Source of the DNA: Chitinophaga sp. CF118
Lineage (GTDB): Bacteria > Bacteroidota > Bacteroidia > Chitinophagales > Chitinophagaceae
Length of the DNA: 64,000 nt
Assembly (NCBI RefSeq): GCF_900112615.1
Contig: NZ_FOMK01000002.1
Span: 310,001-374,000, forward strand
Direction of reading: 5' to 3'
This document shows, in pieces, positions 18,363-26,891 of the stretch (position 1 is the first letter of the stretch; each line of letters starts with the position of its first letter). Under the pieces are notes generated by a model, which made no database searches, was not told the origin of the DNA, and saw only the letters and a list, made by a program, of their open reading frames with translations. A program made the position numbers and the translations under genes.

Positions 18363-18479
18363 AAAGGCTGTATCAATGTCAACCAGAATACGAAGGATTG
18401 TACTTCTTTAGATAAGCAGTCTTCCATTACTATTAAAATGACGGAAGGTGAAGGGTTTGTAGCGAGAATTTCTAACTAA
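18363..18479 (+). pseudogene. possible C-terminal scrap of a glycoside hydrolase
   Basis: This 38-codon open stretch has no start codon and ends in ...SITIKMTEGEGFVARISN, then TAA. The ending resembles the terminal strand of GH97-like enzymes (a 'GGGF/WxxR' finish), which would fit its place between two sugar hydrolases. It is preceded by a stop codon. The call rests on a short pattern and may be coincidence. Confidence 0.25.
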
Positions 18480-18489
18480 TTAATACTAC

Positions 18490-18550
18490 TTAAAAGAGAG
18501 CGGGACCTTAAAATGCCTATTGTGCATTTTAAGGTCCCGCTCTCTTTTAA
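18490..18550. terminator. long bidirectional terminator
   Basis: A 27-bp perfect stem (18490-18516 and 18524-18550) with a 7-nt loop lies between the convergent GH88/105 and GH35 genes and has A and T runs at the base. Confidence 0.88.
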
Positions 18551-18569
18551 ATAGTTCCTGTGATATCCC

Positions 18570-20372
18570 CTACTCTAACGTCTTCTCCCCTGTCACGGTT
18601 GCCGCATCCAGCTGATGCAGATCAAACACTACAATTTCATTAGCACCTTTGTTCAACCAGGTAGCAGGGCAATACAAACGTTTCTGCGGGCCTATTTCCC
18701 AATACCTTCCCAGGTTATGACCATTTACCCATACCAAACCCTTTTTAAAGGCAGAAAGATCTAAATAAGTATCTCCTGTAGTTGCCAGGGAGAACGTTCC
18801 TTTAAAGAACTGCCCGGGTCTGTTGGTTTTATCACTGGCCGTCAACTGTTGAACAAAATCATTCTTCATTGGCAAGCCATAGACTTCCCAGTTCATCAGG
18901 ATCATTCCATTCAGTGTAACCCTGTCAGTGATACCCTTACGATCTATTAGTTCCTGCGCAAAGTTGATTCGGCCCAAACCTTCCACTAATATTTCCAGTA
19001 CAGGATCTTTCACATCTGTCTTTGGCAATTCAATACTATGTTCACCGAGACGACGATCTATCTTACCCACATATTGTCCATTCAGGAATACAGTACCATA
19101 GTCGTGTAAGGAAGTGATATCCAGTTTACCGCTTTTATGACCTATCAACACTGTTTTATACACCATAAAGCCATAGTCCTGTCCGTATGCCTCAAACGTT
19201 TTCGGCTGTACGGAAGCAACCGCCGCCGGTAAATGTTCCCATACACTGGTGAATGGTGTTAACTGTATTGACGGAATGGTGATAGTCGGAATCGGTGCTG
19301 GTATTACAGGTAATTTCTTTTTGCTGTAAGAGCCGATCAGTTCACGCAATGCCATGTACTTTTCAGTAGCATTCCCCTGCTCATTGATAGGAGCATCATA
19401 ATCATAGCTGGTTAAGTCCGGTTCATAACCTTTGCCTCCGGAATTAGCACCAGCAGTAAAACCGAAGTTCGTACCACCATGAATCACATAGAGATTGAAA
19501 GACCTTTTAGTATCCATCAGGAATTTCACTTCCTTCACGATCCCTGCTTTATCAGGACGGGCCCATTTCTCACCCCAGTGGGTCAACCAACCGGGATAGG
19601 ACTCACTGCTAAAACTCGGAACATCAGGATTCTGCTTTTTAGCAGCCGCAAAATCTCCTTCTGAGCTACCTGAATCCAGTCCCACAGCCGCACCCGGTAC
19701 ACCGCCAGCTTCCAGCAAAGGAGCCACAGGACCATCAGCAGTATAAAAAGGAACATTGATACCATCCTGTTCCCACAGTTGTTTCAATTTATACAGGTAG
19801 GCCTTATCATTCCCAAAGCTGCCATATTCATTTTCCACCTGTACCATGATGATCGGTCCGCCGTTAGTTATCTGCAGTCCTTTCACCTGTTCGGACAATG
19901 CCTTTAAGTAACGCTCTGTAGCCTCCATATAACGGGGATCCATACACCGCACCTTGATATCGGGAATACGCAGCAGGTAAGGCGGTAAACCACCAAATTC
20001 CCATTCTGCACATACATATGGACCGGGGCGTAACAGCACCCACATCCCTTCAGCCTGCACCAGTTTAATAAACTCAGCTATATTGCGATTTTCTGTAGTA
20101 AAATCGAATTGTCCTGCTTCCTGTTCATGATAATTCCAGAATACATATGCAGCAATGGTATTACAACCCATGGCCTTTGCCATCTGGATTCTGTGTTTCC
20201 AGTATTCCTTCGGAATACGGGCAGGATGCATTTCACCGCTGATGATCTGGTAAGGTTTGCCGTCCAGTAAAAATTCTGATTTCCCCAGCGCAAAGGAGTG
20301 TTTGGCCTGCCCCTGTACCATGACTATACAGCAAAGCAGCGCCATTGCGCACATGACTATAACTTTTCTCAT
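18570..20372 (-). CDS. beta-galactosidase, glycoside hydrolase family 35
   Basis: The 600-residue exported enzyme has a signal peptide (about 1-23) and a GH35 TIM barrel: SGEMHPARIPKEYW (45-58), YVFWNYHE (76-83), RPGPYVCAEWEFGGLP (115-130), acid/base Glu182 in VENEYGSF, and nucleophile Glu257 in SSESYPGW. C-terminal beta-sandwich domains follow, with GLVWVNGHNLGRYW near the end. It releases beta-linked galactose from glycans, probably in the periplasm. Sixteen codons of open frame upstream (to 20420) are less likely because the signal peptide starts at ATG 20372. Confidence 0.93.
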   Translation of the reverse strand: MRKVIVMCAMALLCCIVMVQGQAKHSFALGKSEFLLDGKPYQIISGEMHPARIPKEYWKHRIQMAKAMGCNTIAAYVFWNYHEQEAGQFDFTTENRNIAEFIKLVQAEGMWVLLRPGPYVCAEWEFGGLPPYLLRIPDIKVRCMDPRYMEATERYLKALSEQVKGLQITNGGPIIMVQVENEYGSFGNDKAYLYKLKQLWEQDGINVPFYTADGPVAPLLEAGGVPGAAVGLDSGSSEGDFAAAKKQNPDVPSFSSESYPGWLTHWGEKWARPDKAGIVKEVKFLMDTKRSFNLYVIHGGTNFGFTAGANSGGKGYEPDLTSYDYDAPINEQGNATEKYMALRELIGSYSKKKLPVIPAPIPTITIPSIQLTPFTSVWEHLPAAVASVQPKTFEAYGQDYGFMVYKTVLIGHKSGKLDITSLHDYGTVFLNGQYVGKIDRRLGEHSIELPKTDVKDPVLEILVEGLGRINFAQELIDRKGITDRVTLNGMILMNWEVYGLPMKNDFVQQLTASDKTNRPGQFFKGTFSLATTGDTYLDLSAFKKGLVWVNGHNLGRYWEIGPQKRLYCPATWLNKGANEIVVFDLHQLDAATVTGEKTLE

Positions 20373-20428
20373 TGTCCCTGTAACATTGATTAAGCCTACA
20401 AAATAAGAAAAGTAGCGCAAAAATCCAT

Positions 20429-21193
20429 TTAAAGAAAAATCACCTCGCCGGTTTTAAGATCATAGAAAGCCCCAACAATTTTTATTTCGCCCTTATCTTC
20501 CATCTCTTTTAATATGGGACTTTTAGATCTGATAGTTTCAATAGTATTGATAACGTTATTTTTTGTAACATACTCTACGAAGTCATCATTCTTAGAAGTT
20601 TTCTCTCCTTTAAAATCCTGTGACTTAACTACAGCGGGTTCTATTTTGGCAAGCATTGCAGTTATATTTCCCAATTTCACATTATCAATGGCAGCCTTTA
20701 TAGCACCACAGGATCTATGTCCTAATACCACTATCAGTTTAGCTCCGGATACTTTACAACCATACTCTAAACTGCCCAATAAATCTTCATTTACAAAATT
20801 CCCTGCAACCCTTCCTACAAAAAGGTCTCCAATACCTTTATCGAATACATCTTCCACGGGAACGCGGCTATCCAGACAGGAAATTACAACAGCTTTAGGG
20901 TATTGCGCCTTATATGCGTTTCTAACCATAGCAGAATGATCCCTTTTGGTCAGGTCATTCATTACAAAACGTTTGTTCCCTGCTTTTAAATTTTGTAAAA
21001 CAGAATCAGGTGTGAATGCCTTTTGTTCTTCTGCTGTTAATACATTTTTTCTTAAAGAAATTTCCGTAGCTGTTGATTTTTTTGATGCAGTATCGGAGTT
21101 TACATTTTGCTTTGCTGCTGTTCCATTTTTGCAGGATGTCATTACAGTAGTCACACCTATAACTACAAGGATCATTAAATTGTTCTTTCTCAT
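20429..21193 (-). CDS. beta-type carbonic anhydrase, lipoprotein
   Basis: The 254 residues start with a lipoprotein signal (VMTSC, Cys21), then a linker and a beta-carbonic anhydrase domain. Zinc ligands are visible as C106 and D108 in CLDSRVP and H159 and C162 in GHRSCGAI. The enzyme hydrates CO2 to bicarbonate, and the signal places it outside the cytoplasm, whereas many beta-class enzymes are cytoplasmic. It is 57 bp upstream of the GH35 start (on the minus strand) and could share its transcript, though a functional link is not obvious. Confidence 0.92.
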   Translation of the reverse strand: MRKNNLMILVVIGVTTVMTSCKNGTAAKQNVNSDTASKKSTATEISLRKNVLTAEEQKAFTPDSVLQNLKAGNKRFVMNDLTKRDHSAMVRNAYKAQYPKAVVISCLDSRVPVEDVFDKGIGDLFVGRVAGNFVNEDLLGSLEYGCKVSGAKLIVVLGHRSCGAIKAAIDNVKLGNITAMLAKIEPAVVKSQDFKGEKTSKNDDFVEYVTKNNVINTIETIRSKSPILKEMEDKGEIKIVGAFYDLKTGEVIFL

Positions 21194-21620
21194 TTTTTAT
21201 TTTATTGTTTCACTGTTATGTTATATACGTTCTTTCTTCAGGTATAGTATTGTGCGAAATCAAAACTGTCAGGGTTGATCAGTCATTTTAATATTGATTG
21301 GTTATTATGTTCACTGTTAATGCTACTGTCCCTATGCTTTCATTGTTAAGTGCGGTTTTAACTTTAGGAGGTGCTAATGTACAAGGATGTTGTGTTTAAA
21401 ACAAACCATTATCATTAAATTCACCTTAAAGTAATACCTAAGCCCAAATTATAAGAAATAAATATATTAGTTCTCAAGCTCTTAGCAAATAAAATGGCAT
21501 AGTTTCAATAGCATCAATACGATTTATCAATCATGTATTGGGTATAAGCGGGAAACATCTGTAAATCATGTAACTTTATAACAACCCTGATTATTCACCC
21601 CTTCACATAATACTCTTATT
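21194..21620. other. intergenic region between divergent genes
   Basis: This 427-bp stretch separates the carbonic anhydrase and porin-like genes. I see no coding sequence, repeat or clear TAnnTTTG promoter in it. It presumably holds both promoters. Confidence 0.5.
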
Positions 21621-22391
21621 ATGAAAAGCAATCCATGTTTAATTATACTCCTGCTGATATGTTCTCTCTTTAACAAATCTATGGCTCAGTCCCCAATTGA
21701 TATCGGTATTAAAGCTGGTCTCAGTATTCCCAATTTAACTTCCGGCAGTTCTGCGAATCCCATTAACAGCGGATATGGCTCCCGTCTGGGGCCAGATGCA
21801 GCTATACAAGCAGAGTTTCATCTTTCAAAACGATTCTCCATTCAACCGCAAATTGAATACTGCTCACAAGGAGGTAAGAAGAACGGCAAACAGGCATTCT
21901 CGGTTCCTGCAGAATTACAACCAATGTTTCCTCCCGGACAAGTCCCCCAATATCTATATGCTAATTATAAAAGCACCGCGAAAATCAACTATCTCATGAT
22001 CCCCATCCTGGCAAAATATCATTTCTTCGTAAAGCATAATTGGGACTTGTATGTAGCAGCCGGTCCGTTTGTAAGTTTTGTATTATCTGCCAAAAATATC
22101 ACAAGTGGCAAAAGCAATATTTACCTGGATGAACAACAGACGCAAGCACTTCCTGGTGGTGAGCAATCCTTTGATAAGACAGAGAAAATTAAGAAGGATC
22201 TGCACTCAGCCAATGCCGGAATTGACGGGCATATTGGTATTGCATATCATATAGGAAAGAGTAGTGTGTTTGTTGAAGGCGGTGGTAATTATGGGTTTGT
22301 GAACATCCAGAAAGATGATGTAAACGGGAAGAATAATACTGGTGCAGCAGTAGTGGTGGTGGGATATGCATTTGAGATTTGCCAGAGGTAA
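21621..22391 (+). CDS. porin-family/PorT-like outer-membrane beta-barrel protein
   Basis: The 256-residue protein has a signal peptide ending at SMAQ, then an eight-stranded-barrel pattern starting IDIGIKAGLSIPNLT and including FSIQPQIEYCSQGGKK, KINYLMIPILAKYHF and WDLYVAAGPFVSFVL, typical of Bacteroidota OMP_b-brl_2 proteins. Function is unknown. It stands alone on the plus strand at the left edge of the accessory island. Confidence 0.85.
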   Translation: MKSNPCLIILLLICSLFNKSMAQSPIDIGIKAGLSIPNLTSGSSANPINSGYGSRLGPDAAIQAEFHLSKRFSIQPQIEYCSQGGKKNGKQAFSVPAELQPMFPPGQVPQYLYANYKSTAKINYLMIPILAKYHFFVKHNWDLYVAAGPFVSFVLSAKNITSGKSNIYLDEQQTQALPGGEQSFDKTEKIKKDLHSANAGIDGHIGIAYHIGKSSVFVEGGGNYGFVNIQKDDVNGKNNTGAAVVVVGYAFEICQR

Positions 22392-22504
22392 CTCCAGGAT
22401 CCGCCTCCAGGTATTGTTATGTTTAAACCATTGGAAACCCTCATCTTTTTCAGCTTGTTAAGGATGCCATAATTGTATGAGTATAAGAAGGGTGAATCTC
22501 GCTT

Positions 22505-23101
22505 TTAATTAATTATACTTACAATTTTACTTTTTTCTGATAAGGTTGAATTAAGAAAGTATTCCGATTGTAAGATTGATCCAGACTTAAAGTTGGTGAC
22601 TATTGCATCATAATTATTACTTCCCGATTCAAACGACACCCTTGCCGTTGTCAGTGCAAGATCTCTCATTTTTATATCTGCATATCGTTCCTCTACCCTG
22701 CTCCATCCACCGATCAGGTATCTGTAAGTGATAATTTTCGCACCTGAACTATCATAACATATTAGGTAATTTATAATTCTGACGACTTCCCCACTTTTCA
22801 CAACTTCTACTACCGTCCAGTTATTATTCTCAGGATTAAACTCCTTGCAGATCTGTTCAAGAAATTTCCATCTTATGGACTCTTTGTTCATGCTGTCAGT
22901 CTCAATATCCCAGTATACAGGTTCAGCCTCAAGCCGGTTCTGATATAGTTCTTTCTCTCCAACAATTGCAGCATTACTCAAACTATTCTCTAATGACCGG
23001 AGAGTAGCTTTATTCCATTTGTAAAATAAACTATCAATATTAATATCATCAGCCTTTATTAAAAGGCTGGCGATACACAGATAAAAATGCATAATTGCCA
23101 T
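22505..23101 (-). CDS. hypothetical protein, possible immunity-type gene
   Basis: The 198-residue protein is not recognised. It begins with a short hydrophobic stretch (residues 1-16) that may be a signal peptide, followed by a soluble, charge-rich domain. It is the last of a row of small, AT-rich genes downstream of the RHS cluster. By position it could be an orphan immunity protein, but no motif proves this. Confidence 0.55.
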   Translation of the reverse strand: MAIMHFYLCIASLLIKADDINIDSLFYKWNKATLRSLENSLSNAAIVGEKELYQNRLEAEPVYWDIETDSMNKESIRWKFLEQICKEFNPENNNWTVVEVVKSGEVVRIINYLICYDSSGAKIITYRYLIGGWSRVEERYADIKMRDLALTTARVSFESGSNNYDAIVTNFKSGSILQSEYFLNSTLSEKSKIVSIIN

Positions 23102-23145
23102 TTACGAAAATTTAAACTTCTCCATTCCAATTGAACAGTCACTCT

Positions 23146-23538
23146 CTATTTCAAATAACGATTAAATATTACAAACAGAACAAGTATAATAGTATAACTA
23201 ATTACTGTTTCGATCCACCATTTCTTCTTTGCAATGAAGAGATAAGAGACAAATAGCAAATACGCAATCAATAAAGCAATGGTCAATCTCAATGATGACA
23301 AAATGGCAAATTTAGTAATATACTCTGCGTCTAAATAACCATCTTTAACTGCCATTATTTCATCTGCTTGTATTGCAGCAGGTAAAATAAACATATTCTC
23401 TAAACAATAAAGAAGCCATATAAGAATTATAACCGTGATAATTATTATTGGGACTAGCCCCCATTTAACACTTTTGTTCTTCAACATATTTACAGATTTA
23501 TTTATGTCCCGAACCACATTCTTACTCTTTAATTTCAC
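23146..23538 (-). CDS. small membrane protein, three TM segments
   Basis: The 130 residues contain three hydrophobic helices (about 27-48, 78-103 and 110-127) and a basic N-terminus. No family is recognised. It lies in the row of small genes behind the RHS cluster. Membrane-bound small proteins in such rows can be immunity proteins against pore-forming or cell-envelope toxins, which here is only an inference from context. Confidence 0.55.
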   Translation of the reverse strand: MKLKSKNVVRDINKSVNMLKNKSVKWGLVPIIIITVIILIWLLYCLENMFILPAAIQADEIMAVKDGYLDAEYITKFAILSSLRLTIALLIAYLLFVSYLFIAKKKWWIETVISYTIILVLFVIFNRYLK

Positions 23539-23693
23539 AAAGAAGTCGTTGCAGAAATGCGACAGTTATAAGTTAAAACAACAGCACCGATATAAGTACG
23601 GGTATCTGTTATTCGATTATAAGAATATTCCCTGAAGGGTTATCCGAAATTAATTACAATTTCTGTTCCTTTAAGTGTGTCATCTCTGTTTGG

Positions 23694-24059
23694 CTATTCA
23701 AATTTCCCCTGTTTCTTCAGTTCTTTCAGACTAAAAATTCTTGTTCCTGCGATTTTTCTGTATCCAGAATCTGTTGTCTTCATTTCCTTAACAACAATAG
23801 TGTCTCCATGGCATTCGCAAAAATAACCACCCTGCGCATCATCAAATGTCCCGATATACATTCTGAAGTTTGTTGAATCAGTAAGATAAGCTGACAAGAG
23901 GTCTCCGCCAAATGCGCCACTACCAAAAACCGTAAATCGCTCAATCCTTAGATTATTATCACAAGGTTGAAAACTACTTTTAAAATCACTCTTATCCCGC
24001 TTGTTTACACAGGCGGTAAGCGATAAAACAGCTATAAAAAAACAATAGTATTTGATCAC
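23694..24059 (-). CDS. small lipoprotein, possibly cut short by an amber codon
   Basis: The 121-residue protein has a clear lipoprotein signal (SLTAC lipobox near residue 17) and a soluble domain with no recognised family. After the TAG stop at 23694-23696 the same frame continues without a stop for 17 codons to a TAA at 23640-23642, with protein-like composition, so the gene may carry a nonsense mutation. It is 17 bp downstream of the next small membrane gene and probably forms a pair with it. Confidence 0.6.
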   Translation of the reverse strand: MIKYYCFFIAVLSLTACVNKRDKSDFKSSFQPCDNNLRIERFTVFGSGAFGGDLLSAYLTDSTNFRMYIGTFDDAQGGYFCECHGDTIVVKEMKTTDSGYRKIAGTRIFSLKELKKQGKFE

Positions 24060-24076
24060 GATATTTCTTTAAAAAA

Positions 24077-24358
24077 TTAGGACCCTGTTTGATCTCTTCG
24101 AATTAATTTAAAGGTTTTTCTATATAGATAATTTCCAAAATTCAAATAGATCCAATTTACAAATCCCATAATAAGGCCAAAAAAAGGAATAAATAAAATC
24201 ATAATTATAAATCCTTCAAATCCATAATGAGGTTCATTATTAAAGTAAACGGGAACAACATTAAACAGAGATAAAAATGATCCCAATAGCATAAATGGCA
24301 TTGATCCGAATGTATATGCCCAGAATAGATTTTTAAAAGCAAATGGATTTTCTTTCAT
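24077..24358 (-). CDS. small membrane protein, two TM segments
   Basis: The 93-residue protein has two strongly hydrophobic helices (about 12-32 and 46-68) and a basic tail. No family is recognised. It precedes the small lipoprotein gene by 17 bp, so the two are probably co-transcribed. It sits downstream of a tail-fibre-like gene in the accessory island. Confidence 0.5.
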   Translation of the reverse strand: MKENPFAFKNLFWAYTFGSMPFMLLGSFLSLFNVVPVYFNNEPHYGFEGFIIMILFIPFFGLIMGFVNWIYLNFGNYLYRKTFKLIRRDQTGS

Positions 24359-24512
24359 GCTTCTATTATTTTGTAATTATTTAATCCTTTGTAATTTTCC
24401 AATTTCAACAATTCCTTGCGCAGACTGGATTATTTCAATAATCTTCTGATTAATATAGACCTGATTTAGGTCGTGTTAATTCCATACGTTGCCTAATGCT
24501 ACCTTCCGTTTT

Positions 24513-24551
24513 CAGATTTAGTTTGGTACAATCAGATTATCAAAGAACACA
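24513..24551 (-). pseudogene. short fragment of RHS core gene
   Basis: On the minus strand, in a different frame from the tail-fibre gene, this reads VFFDNLIVPN, then a stop. It matches [11 protein letters not shown] in the large RHS protein. Nineteen bases (24533-24551) are identical to 29412-29430. Confidence 0.6.
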
Positions 24552-25430
24552 ACCTTCTTTAATAGTTTCTTCCAGTTGGTTAATACGTTTATTTTGTTCT
24601 TCATTTATCTTTTGCTGCTGGATCAGGTATAAGGTAAGTTCCTCCACTTTCTGCAACAGCTTCTTATTCATCTCTCCTACATCAATTCCATCTTTTTCCA
24701 CCTCTTTGGTAGTAGGAATCTCTGGTAGGTGTTTGTTTGACTTAATATAATTTTCTACTTCCATCAGAGGCGGTAACTTATAATCATCCGCAAATACAAA
24801 ATCTGCCCACGGTGTTTGCGTAATACGTAGTTTTTTAGCGACGATGTTTCCAATCACTCTTAGTAACGCATCAGCTGATGAGGGTGTAAATATTGCCAGT
24901 GAATTATCAGTGTAATTATGGATCCTTACATTATAATCTTGTGGAGTACCTGTACCATAATGGAAATCTATATATGGGAATGCTGCTGCGCCAGTGATAG
25001 GAGAGCCTAACTCGAGGCCACCATCAGTATTAAATTGGTCATTATCGCTATAAATTCTTCCACTAACATGGAGATTACCTGTAACATCCAATTTTTCAAC
25101 GGGTGCAATATTGCCGATGCCTACATTACCTCCACTGTTGTTTATAGAAAGATCTCCGTAAGTACTGCCGGAGGCTTTGACAATCTGTAAAGTACCATAA
25201 CCGCTCTTATCGGCAGAAATGCCTAATAACACGGAAGTATATCCACCACTGCCAGAGCTGGGATTGCCAATAACAATGCCTCCAGTTCCATGTGGGTCTA
25301 CGTTCAGAAGAGCAGAGGGCGTAAGTGTACCAATTCCAACATTGCCGGTAGAGTCAATAATATTGGTTCTTTGTGCAATTGCACCGGAAGCAAACAATCC
25401 GGCAGCAATAATGAGTGTGATCCTTTTCAT
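24540..25430 (-). CDS. tail-fibre-like exported protein (paralogue 1)
   Basis: The 296 residues comprise a signal peptide (ends GAIAQ), a fibre-type body with NVGIGTLTPSALLNV and NVGIGNIAPVEKLDV repeats, and a C-terminal module shared with four other genes here: WADFVFADDYKLP, NKHLPEIPTTKEV, VGEMNKKLLQKVEELT, then a coiled coil. Such trimeric fibre-like proteins are common in Bacteroidota and resemble phage tail fibres with an S74-like end. The last residues (EGCVL) run into a fragment of RHS gene sequence, so the natural 3' end seems to have been lost by recombination. Confidence 0.8.
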   Translation of the reverse strand: MKRITLIIAAGLFASGAIAQRTNIIDSTGNVGIGTLTPSALLNVDPHGTGGIVIGNPSSGSGGYTSVLLGISADKSGYGTLQIVKASGSTYGDLSINNSGGNVGIGNIAPVEKLDVTGNLHVSGRIYSDNDQFNTDGGLELGSPITGAAAFPYIDFHYGTGTPQDYNVRIHNYTDNSLAIFTPSSADALLRVIGNIVAKKLRITQTPWADFVFADDYKLPPLMEVENYIKSNKHLPEIPTTKEVEKDGIDVGEMNKKLLQKVEELTLYLIQQQKINEEQNKRINQLEETIKEGCVL

Positions 25431-25499
25431 TTTATTAATTAAAAAATTTCAATGGTATATATTTCATGATAAGTATATTAAATGGTAAATCACACTATT

Positions 25500-25800
25500 T
25501 TATAAAAGTATAGAGGTAAATCTAACATTCAATATTCTGCAAAAGTATCTATATTTCTCCATCAACATTACAGACTCATTACGTATTCTATTTGCGTAAA
25601 AAAAAGCCTCAACAAAGTTAAGGCTGCCTTTTTTACTGCCATCCCAGACAGAAAGATGTTCAATAAAATTGGCTAACTCATTTGCATTAACCTGACATTG
25701 AGGACAATCCATCGTAGGCCTTAATGTTGGCTATCCTCGATCTGGAGGCATTCACCGCTTTAACCTGCTGTTTTTCAAAACCATTTCTCTCTATCAATCC
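25500..25800 (-). pseudogene. decayed small coding region
   Basis: Two partial frames read like one broken gene: an upstream stretch (about 25720-25840) ending near AYDGLSS, and a downstream 70-codon frame (25500-25712) starting MDCPQCQVNANE and continuing in a shifted frame. No family is recognised. The end of the frame (EKYRYFCRILNV) resembles an intergenic segment at about 41.26 kb. A terminator-like hairpin overlaps the upstream part, so coding status is doubtful. Confidence 0.3.
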
Positions 25801-25838
25801 ATCTAACATCTTTACATTATAAGAAGCCTCCTCTGAAT

Positions 25839-25890
25839 AAAAAAGGTACCATACCAGGACATAGTAAAATAACTATATCCTGATATGGTA
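25839..25890 (-). terminator. terminator after the 127-aa membrane gene
   Basis: A 19-bp stem with two wobble pairs (25847-25865 and 25872-25890) is followed on the minus strand by a T run. Confidence 0.7.
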
Positions 25891-25905
25891 TTAAAAGAGG
25901 AATTT

Positions 25906-26289
25906 CTATTTCTTAAAAGCATAATAGAACAACCCAATTGACATAAACAGTACGCCAAAAATTAAGGCATAACCAACATAAGTAGGATTCTCATCGGGGA
26001 ATAAGAAATGGCTTTTCACTTCAGGTGAATATTTCAACTTAATACTGTCTCCAATGTTAAGTTGATCTCTTTTACCCCTGGTTATTGCTTTACTGTAAGT
26101 TTTACCATCCAATTCGAAAAACATAAGTTCCGTTTTTGATGTATAAACGACAGGCAATTTTTCAATCTTGACAGTTACAATCCTGCCATTTAAATATACC
26201 TCTCTATCCAGCCTAAAAGATATACTAACAGGAATTAGTATTATCAGTCCAACTATACCCGTGATTAAAAAAATTATTTTCGGTCTCAT
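25906..26289 (-). CDS. DUF3592-like membrane protein, possible immunity gene
   Basis: The 127-residue protein has an N-terminal TM helix (about 4-24), an extracytoplasmic beta-rich domain of about 75 residues, and a C-terminal TM helix (about 104-124), the layout of DUF3592-like proteins. Its ATG lies 3 nt after the stop of a small upstream frame that may be the tail of a decayed toxin tip. That tight spacing is like the toxin-immunity junction at 28.43 kb. An immunity role is inferred from position only. Confidence 0.6.
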   Translation of the reverse strand: MRPKIIFLITGIVGLIILIPVSISFRLDREVYLNGRIVTVKIEKLPVVYTSKTELMFFELDGKTYSKAITRGKRDQLNIGDSIKLKYSPEVKSHFLFPDENPTYVGYALIFGVLFMSIGLFYYAFKK

Positions 26290-26292
26290 ATT

Positions 26293-26600
26293 CTATTGTA
26301 ATCTAATGACAGTATTATCTCTGGTAGGTGAAGGTAGATTAAAATTTAATTTCAATTGTTTTGCGTCCACTCTAACCTTTGCCTCCGTCATGATGTCAAT
26401 TACTGATGACCCCACGACGGAAAAATTGTACTTGCCAATGTTGAGGGATCATCTGCAGCAGCTTTTGCAAGGTTTCTTCTCGCATCTGATAAAACAGCTG
26501 TTCTACCTTCACGTATACTATTAGCTGCAATTCTGCCGGCCCTATCAACCTGACCTTCAAGAAATCCATCTCAGGCCAAGTGGTAGCAAATATGACCACT
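26293..26600 (-). pseudogene. decayed coding fragment, possible toxin-tip remnant
   Basis: Different frames read protein-like in turn: 26400-26570 encodes 56 residues containing EGQVDRAGRIAANSIREGRT, preceded by a TGA, and 26293-26391 encodes 32 residues beginning MTEAKVRVDAKQL and ending DNTVIRLQ just before the next gene. One or two frameshifts and a nonsense change would join them. The family is not recognised. Position ahead of a small membrane gene suggests a former RHS toxin end. Confidence 0.35.
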
Positions 26601-26770
26601 CTTTTGAGTTTGCACGTGGCATCCTATAAAAATGATACAAGAATTTGCAGCTTGCCTGTGTCTACTTAGAGAATATTTTTTCTATAGGAATAATAAAAGG
26701 CCAGTCTAAAAGATCAGCCCTTAAAGTTTTTTTTACCTTTTTTCTTGAGGGCTTGCATTTCAACATAAAA

Positions 26771-26799
26771 GACAGCCTCATTGCTCTTTTAAGGCTGTT
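26771..26799 (-). terminator. terminator after the broken tail-fibre gene
   Basis: A short stem (7 bp plus one wobble; arms 26771-26778 and 26792-26799) is followed on the minus strand by a T-rich stretch. A second weak stem lies at 26716-26753. Confidence 0.45.
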
Positions 26800-26891
26800 T
26801 CAAATGAAAGTTAAATTCTCAAAGATTATTTAGAGATACTGGCAAACATTGTTTCTTAATGAAAGTAGCCAACAATTCATTAGTATACATT

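Noticed and set aside
26168..26524. 118-codon plus-strand frame
   Set aside because: It overlaps the better supported 25906-26289 membrane gene on the other strand and reads as low-complexity.
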